This document shows, in pieces, positions 31,223 through 34,935 of a stretch of 34,935 nt of DNA (position 1 is the first letter of the stretch; the number at the start of each line of letters is the position of its first letter). The DNA is taken from positions 1 to 34,935 of the forward strand of contig URIA01000022.1 of assembly GCA_900547765.1 (NCBI GenBank). The letters run 5' to 3'. This stretch comes from an uncultured Collinsella sp. (GTDB lineage Bacteria; Actinomycetota; Coriobacteriia; Coriobacteriales; Coriobacteriaceae). A program made the translations under genes and the position numbers. The notes beneath the pieces are model-generated. The model saw only the letters and a list, made by a program, of their open reading frames with translations. It did no database searches and was not told the DNA's origin.

Positions 31223-32521
31223 TTGAACATCACCGCTTCTGACGTCAAGGACGCCAAGCTCACCGCTACGGTCACCATCCCGGCCGCCGACGTCGACGCC
31301 GCGATCAAGAAGGCCTACAAGGACACCGCCAAGAAGTACCGCTTCCCGGGCTTCCGCGCCGGCAAGGCTCCCCGTCCGGTCATCGACTCTGCTCTTGGCG
31401 CCGAGGCTACCCTCGCTCAGGCCACCAACGACCTGATCGCCGCCAACGAGCCCGTCGTCCTCAACGAGCTGGACATCGTCCCCACCAAGAGCGGTGACTA
31501 CAAGGAGCTCGACCTCGCCAAGGATCACGAGGACTACACCTACACCGTCGAGTTCTCCCTGCGTCCTGCCGCTGAGCTCTCTTCCTTCGACGCCGTTGAG
31601 ATCGAGATGCCTCCCGCGGAGGTCACCGAGTCCGAGATCAACAACCAGGTCGAGATGCTCCTCAACTACCGTGCCACCTTCGAGGACGTCGAGGGCCGCG
31701 CCGTCGAGGCCGAGGACTACGTTACCGTCGACCTCAAGGCCGTCGAGAACGCCGACAACTTTGCCGCCGAGGGCCGCATGCTCATCGCCGGTAGCGACAG
31801 CAACCCCAAGGAGTTCAACGAGGCCCTGATCGGTGCCAACGTTGACGACGTCAAGACCGTCACCTGGACCGACGAGGTCGAGGAGGGCGAAGAGGCCGAG
31901 ACCCACACCGTCGAGGTCACCGTCAAGGGCATCAAGGTCCGTAACACCCCCGAGCTCACCGACGAGCTCGTCAAGTCCGACTTTGGCTTCGACAGCATCG
32001 ACGCTATGCGCGACGCCATCAAGATCGAGATCGAGCAGGACAAGGCTTCCCGCCTCCCGGCCGAGAAGGAGAACCGTTGCGTCTCCGCTCTCGCCGAGCG
32101 TCTGCAGCTCGACGAGATGGACGCCGACTACGAGCAGTCCGTCTTTGAGGAGCTTGGCCAGAACTTCCTGTCCAACCTCGCTGCCCGCGGCATGACCCTG
32201 GACACCTGGCTGCCCGCTTCCGGTCTGACCATGGAGCAGTTCATCGGCGACCTGCACAAGCAGGCCAACGACGTTGCCCGTGAGTCCCTGGCGCTCGACG
32301 CCCTCGCCCGCGAGCTCAAGATCGAGGTCACCGAGGACGACATCAACGCCGAGTTCGAGAAGGCTGGCGTCAAGGACGTCGAGGCTTCCAAGGCCGAGTT
32401 CATCGCCGATGGCCGCATGCCTGCTGTCCGCGAGTCCATCCGTCGCTCCAAGGCCGTCGACCACCTGGTCGAGAACGCCAAGGTGACCGAGGTCGACGAG
32501 ACCGCCAAGGACGCCGAGTAA
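31223..32521 (+). CDS. tig: Trigger factor, ribosome-associated chaperone
   Basis: About 432 residues. The ribosome-binding domain carries the GFRAGKAPRPVID signature (about residues 43-55). A central FKBP-like peptidyl-prolyl isomerase domain (about 150-240) and the helical chaperone arms follow. It binds nascent chains at the ribosome exit. I chose the TTG at 31223 because AGGAGG (31211-31216) lies six bases before it and the resulting MNITASDVKD matches the family start; an ATG at 31208 would put that ribosome-binding site inside the gene, and a GTG at 31220 is also possible. It stands just upstream of clpP and clpX, the common bacterial order. Confidence 0.92.
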   Translation: MNITASDVKDAKLTATVTIPAADVDAAIKKAYKDTAKKYRFPGFRAGKAPRPVIDSALGAEATLAQATNDLIAANEPVVLNELDIVPTKSGDYKELDLAKDHEDYTYTVEFSLRPAAELSSFDAVEIEMPPAEVTESEINNQVEMLLNYRATFEDVEGRAVEAEDYVTVDLKAVENADNFAAEGRMLIAGSDSNPKEFNEALIGANVDDVKTVTWTDEVEEGEEAETHTVEVTVKGIKVRNTPELTDELVKSDFGFDSIDAMRDAIKIEIEQDKASRLPAEKENRCVSALAERLQLDEMDADYEQSVFEELGQNFLSNLAARGMTLDTWLPASGLTMEQFIGDLHKQANDVARESLALDALARELKIEVTEDDINAEFEKAGVKDVEASKAEFIADGRMPAVRESIRRSKAVDHLVENAKVTEVDETAKDAE

Positions 32522-32597
32522 TTCTCGCCACCTTTTCCGCGAGCGCATGGATGCGCCCGTGATGGGGTAAAGTTATAAGCCGGTTATCCGGTTGCTT

Positions 32598-32643
32598 CGT
32601 ACGGTGCCAGCCAATGCATAGCATGCGGGCACCGTACGTTTGT
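32598..32643 (+). terminator. Hairpin/terminator between tig and clpP
   Basis: CGTACGGTGCC (32598-32608) pairs perfectly with GGCACCGTACG (32628-32638), followed by a short T-rich run (TTTGTCT). It is about 45 bases before clpP, so it probably ends tig, at least in part. Confidence 0.65.
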
Positions 32644-32683
32644 CTAGAACCACTATTGGTCCGTAAGAGAAATGGAGATGCGT

Positions 32684-33304
32684 ATGATCGCCAAGTTCGA
32701 TTCCGCCCTCGTGCCATACGTTATCGAGCAGACGCCGCGCGGCGAGCGCAGCTACGATATCTATTCGCGCCTGCTCAACGACCGCATCATCTTCTTGGGC
32801 GAGGAGATCAACTCCGTCAGCGCCAACCTGGTCGTTGCCCAGCTGCTGCATCTTGAGAGCCAGGATGCCGAGAAGGATATCTCGCTCTACATCAATTCGC
32901 CCGGCGGCGAGGTCTACTCCGGTCTGGCGATTCTGGACACCATGAACTTCATCAAGCCGCAGGTCTCCACCATCTGCGTCGGTATGGCCGCGTCTATGGC
33001 CGCCGTGCTGCTTTCGGCTGGCGCCAAGGGTAAGCGCTTCTGCCTGCCGCACTCCAAGGTCATGATTCACCAGCCCAGCGGCGGTGCCCAGGGCCAGCAG
33101 ACCGAGATCGAGATCGTGGCCGAGGAGATCAAGAAGACCCGTCGCGAGCTCAACCAGATTCTGTCCGACGCATCGGGTCAGCCCATCGAGAAGGTCCAGG
33201 CCGATACCGAGCGCGACAACTACCTGACCGCTGCCGAGGCCCTCGACTACGGCTTGATCGACCGTATCGTCACCTCGCGCGACCTCGCCGCGAAGGACGC
33301 CTAG
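32684..33304 (+). CDS. clpP: ATP-dependent Clp protease proteolytic subunit
   Basis: 206 residues. The catalytic triad is visible at family spacing: Ser104 in GMAASMA, His129 in VMIHQP, and Asp178 in TERDNY. It forms the tetradecameric protease chamber served by ClpX, encoded directly downstream. The ATG at 32684 is six bases after GGAG; an ATG at 32672 is a weaker alternative. The stop is followed by clpX after one base, so the two are probably co-transcribed. Confidence 0.95.
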   Translation: MIAKFDSALVPYVIEQTPRGERSYDIYSRLLNDRIIFLGEEINSVSANLVVAQLLHLESQDAEKDISLYINSPGGEVYSGLAILDTMNFIKPQVSTICVGMAASMAAVLLSAGAKGKRFCLPHSKVMIHQPSGGAQGQQTEIEIVAEEIKKTRRELNQILSDASGQPIEKVQADTERDNYLTAAEALDYGLIDRIVTSRDLAAKDA

Positions 33305-33305
33305 G

Positions 33306-34712
33306 ATGGCAGGTAACATGCAGGACAACTTTGACGAGAACGGCAACCCCATCCGCTGCTCCTTTTGCGGAAAAGAGCAGGGCCAGGTCCGTCGTCTCGT
33401 AAAGGGCCCGACCAACATCTTTATCTGCGACGAGTGCGTCGCCGCCTGCTCCGAGATCCTTGAGGAGTCGCTTGCTTCGGACTTTATGGACGCTGCCCGC
33501 AACGGCAAGCTGCCAGGCTTCCTCAACGACCACGGCCAGGCTGCATCCCAGCCCGCCGTGGACCCCGAGACCGAGGGCTTTGAGCTCGAGGACGACCGCC
33601 AGGTCATTACGCACGTGCCGACGCCGCACGAGATCTATGACGAGCTTTCGGCCTATGTTATGGGTCAGGAGGACGCCAAGCGCGCCATGTCGGTGGCCGT
33701 GTACAACCACTATCGCCGCGTGATCGAGGGTGGCGCCGCGGTGTCTGCCTTTGACGGCGGCATGGGCTCGCAGTTTGACGACGATATGGACGAGGTAGAG
33801 CTTGCCAAGTCCAACATCCTGCTGCTCGGTCCCACCGGTACCGGCAAGACCTTGTTGGCCCAGACGCTCGCGCGCATCCTCGAGGTGCCGTTTGCCATCG
33901 CCGATGCCACCGCGCTCACCGAGGCCGGCTATGTGGGCGAGGACGTGGAGAACATCCTTCTCAAGCTCATCAATGCTGCCGATGGCGACATTGAGCGCGC
34001 TCAGGTGGGCATTATCTACGTGGATGAGATTGACAAGATCGCCCGCAAGGCCGAGAACCTCTCCATTACCCGCGATGTCTCGGGCGAGGGCGTTCAGCAG
34101 GCGCTGCTTAAGATTCTTGAGGGCACGGTGGCCAGCGTTCCGCCCACCGGCGGCCGCAAGCATCCCCAGCAGGAACTGTTGCAGATCGACACGACCAACA
34201 TCCTGTTTATCTGCGGCGGTGCCTTTGTGGGTCTGGATAAGATCATCGCCGATCGCGTTGGCAACAAGGGCGTGGGCTTTAACTCCGAGATCGCCGGCCC
34301 CACCTCGGTCGACGAGAACGACCTGCTGCGCCAGGTACTCCCGCAGGACCTCAATGCATTCGGCATGATCCCCGAGTTCGTGGGACGTACGCCCGTCGTT
34401 ACCCAGACGCAGGCGCTCGACGAGGACGACCTGGTGTCGATCCTGACCGAGCCAAAGAATGCCGTGGTGCGCCAGTACCGTAAGATGTTCCAGCTCGAGG
34501 ACGTCGATCTTGAGTTTGAGGACGCGGCCCTGCACGAGATCGCCCGCATGGCGCTTGCCCGCAAGACCGGCGCCCGCGGCCTGCGCGCCATCTGCGAAGA
34601 CGTGCTGCAGCAGACGATGTTCGACCTCCCCAGCGAGGAGGGCGTCGCCAAGGTCATCGTAACCGAAGCTGCCGTAAAGGGCGAAGAACAGCCCCAACGC
34701 ATCTACGGGTAA
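33306..34712 (+). CDS. clpX: ATP-dependent Clp protease ATP-binding subunit ClpX
   Basis: 468 residues, somewhat longer than E. coli ClpX (424). The N-terminal zinc domain has Cys18, Cys21, Cys41 and Cys44. The AAA+ core shows Walker A GPTGTGKT (residues 175-182), Walker B IIYVDEID, and the C-terminal sensor-2 region GARGLRAICE. A GVGF segment takes the place of the IGF loop that docks on ClpP. An acidic stretch of about 30 residues after the zinc domain explains part of the extra length. It unfolds substrates and feeds them to ClpP. Confidence 0.95.
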   Translation: MAGNMQDNFDENGNPIRCSFCGKEQGQVRRLVKGPTNIFICDECVAACSEILEESLASDFMDAARNGKLPGFLNDHGQAASQPAVDPETEGFELEDDRQVITHVPTPHEIYDELSAYVMGQEDAKRAMSVAVYNHYRRVIEGGAAVSAFDGGMGSQFDDDMDEVELAKSNILLLGPTGTGKTLLAQTLARILEVPFAIADATALTEAGYVGEDVENILLKLINAADGDIERAQVGIIYVDEIDKIARKAENLSITRDVSGEGVQQALLKILEGTVASVPPTGGRKHPQQELLQIDTTNILFICGGAFVGLDKIIADRVGNKGVGFNSEIAGPTSVDENDLLRQVLPQDLNAFGMIPEFVGRTPVVTQTQALDEDDLVSILTEPKNAVVRQYRKMFQLEDVDLEFEDAALHEIARMALARKTGARGLRAICEDVLQQTMFDLPSEEGVAKVIVTEAAVKGEEQPQRIYG

Positions 34713-34733
34713 ACCTGACAAAAACGTGCTTGC

Positions 34734-34772
34734 AAATAGCCTCCGACCATCCGCGGTCGGAGGCTATTTTAT
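34734..34772 (+). terminator. Rho-independent terminator after clpX
   Basis: AAATAGCCTCCGACC (34734-34748) pairs perfectly with GGTCGGAGGCTATTT (34755-34769) around a six-base loop, with a T-rich tail. Confidence 0.93.
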
Positions 34773-34895
34773 ATATACGCAATAACCCCAACTACCTGTG
34801 TTATTCTGTATGTTTGTTTAAGCCAAAGCGAAGTCAATTCAGACTGAAGTAATCGATACCTAAGGCGCGTCCGCCTGCTTGGTTTTCGTAGATTC

Positions 34896-34933
34896 CGCAC
34901 GAGCCGAAGAGCACTTAATGTGCTCTTCGTGCG
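34896..34933. repeat. Inverted repeat at the window edge, possible terminator
   Basis: GAAGAGCAC (34906-34914) pairs with GTGCTCTTC (34920-34928), and outside it CGCAC (34896-34900) with GTGCG (34929-34933), leaving GAGCC unpaired on one side. It may be the terminator of a neighbouring gene beyond the edge. Between 34773 and 34895 I see no gene. Confidence 0.5.
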
Positions 34934-34935
34934 AG

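Overview
The window reads as a chromosomal segment of a GC-rich anaerobic actinobacterium. A gut Coriobacteriia member such as Collinsella is my best inference, from the GC-rich third codon positions, the fermentative formate and hydrogen gene set, and genes of the type common in that group. This is an inference from gene content; no rRNA or other phylogenetic marker was compared.

Left end (1-2330): a minus-strand accessory region. It holds an AbiEi-like/DUF559-like putative nuclease flanked by two copies of a long palindromic repeat, then a toxin-antitoxin pair (RelB-type antitoxin, PIN-domain toxin) with a recognisable promoter and a 12-bp palindromic operator candidate. An AT-rich, gene-free leader (about 2421-2753) follows.

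Centre (2754-18162): a plus-strand formate hydrogenlyase locus in the order hydN, fdhF (selenocysteine at an in-frame UGA, with a SECIS hairpin), hyfABCDEFGHI, hycH/hyfJ, hycI and focA. Together these encode formate uptake or export, selenium-dependent formate oxidation, electron transfer through ferredoxin-like subunits, a [NiFe] hydrogenase and a large ion-pumping membrane arm of the Hyf (FHL-2) type, plus the protease that matures the large subunit. An orphan cytoplasmic molybdopterin oxidoreductase lies just downstream.

Selenium and molybdenum section (20455-25320): selA, selB, tRNA-Sec (selC), mobA and a small DUF3343 protein with a cysteine-rich N-terminus. These supply the Sec-insertion machinery and the guanylylated molybdenum cofactor needed by FdhF. 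After gdhA (NADP-type glutamate dehydrogenase) comes a two-gene molybdenum hydroxylase (FAD subunit, then a fused 2Fe-2S/Mo subunit). It resembles the YgfM/XdhD family proposed to use a labile selenium cofactor. The block may therefore serve two kinds of selenium enzyme.

Right end (31048-34935): housekeeping genes: tRNA-Leu(UAG), trigger factor, clpP and clpX, each unit closed by a clear hairpin.

The most unusual feature is the family of four long palindromes at 130-200, 1441-1509, 23902-23968 and 27008-27082. They share a 13-base core. The fourth copy differs from the others at five positions per arm, and every difference is matched on the opposite arm, so the palindromic structure itself appears to be conserved.
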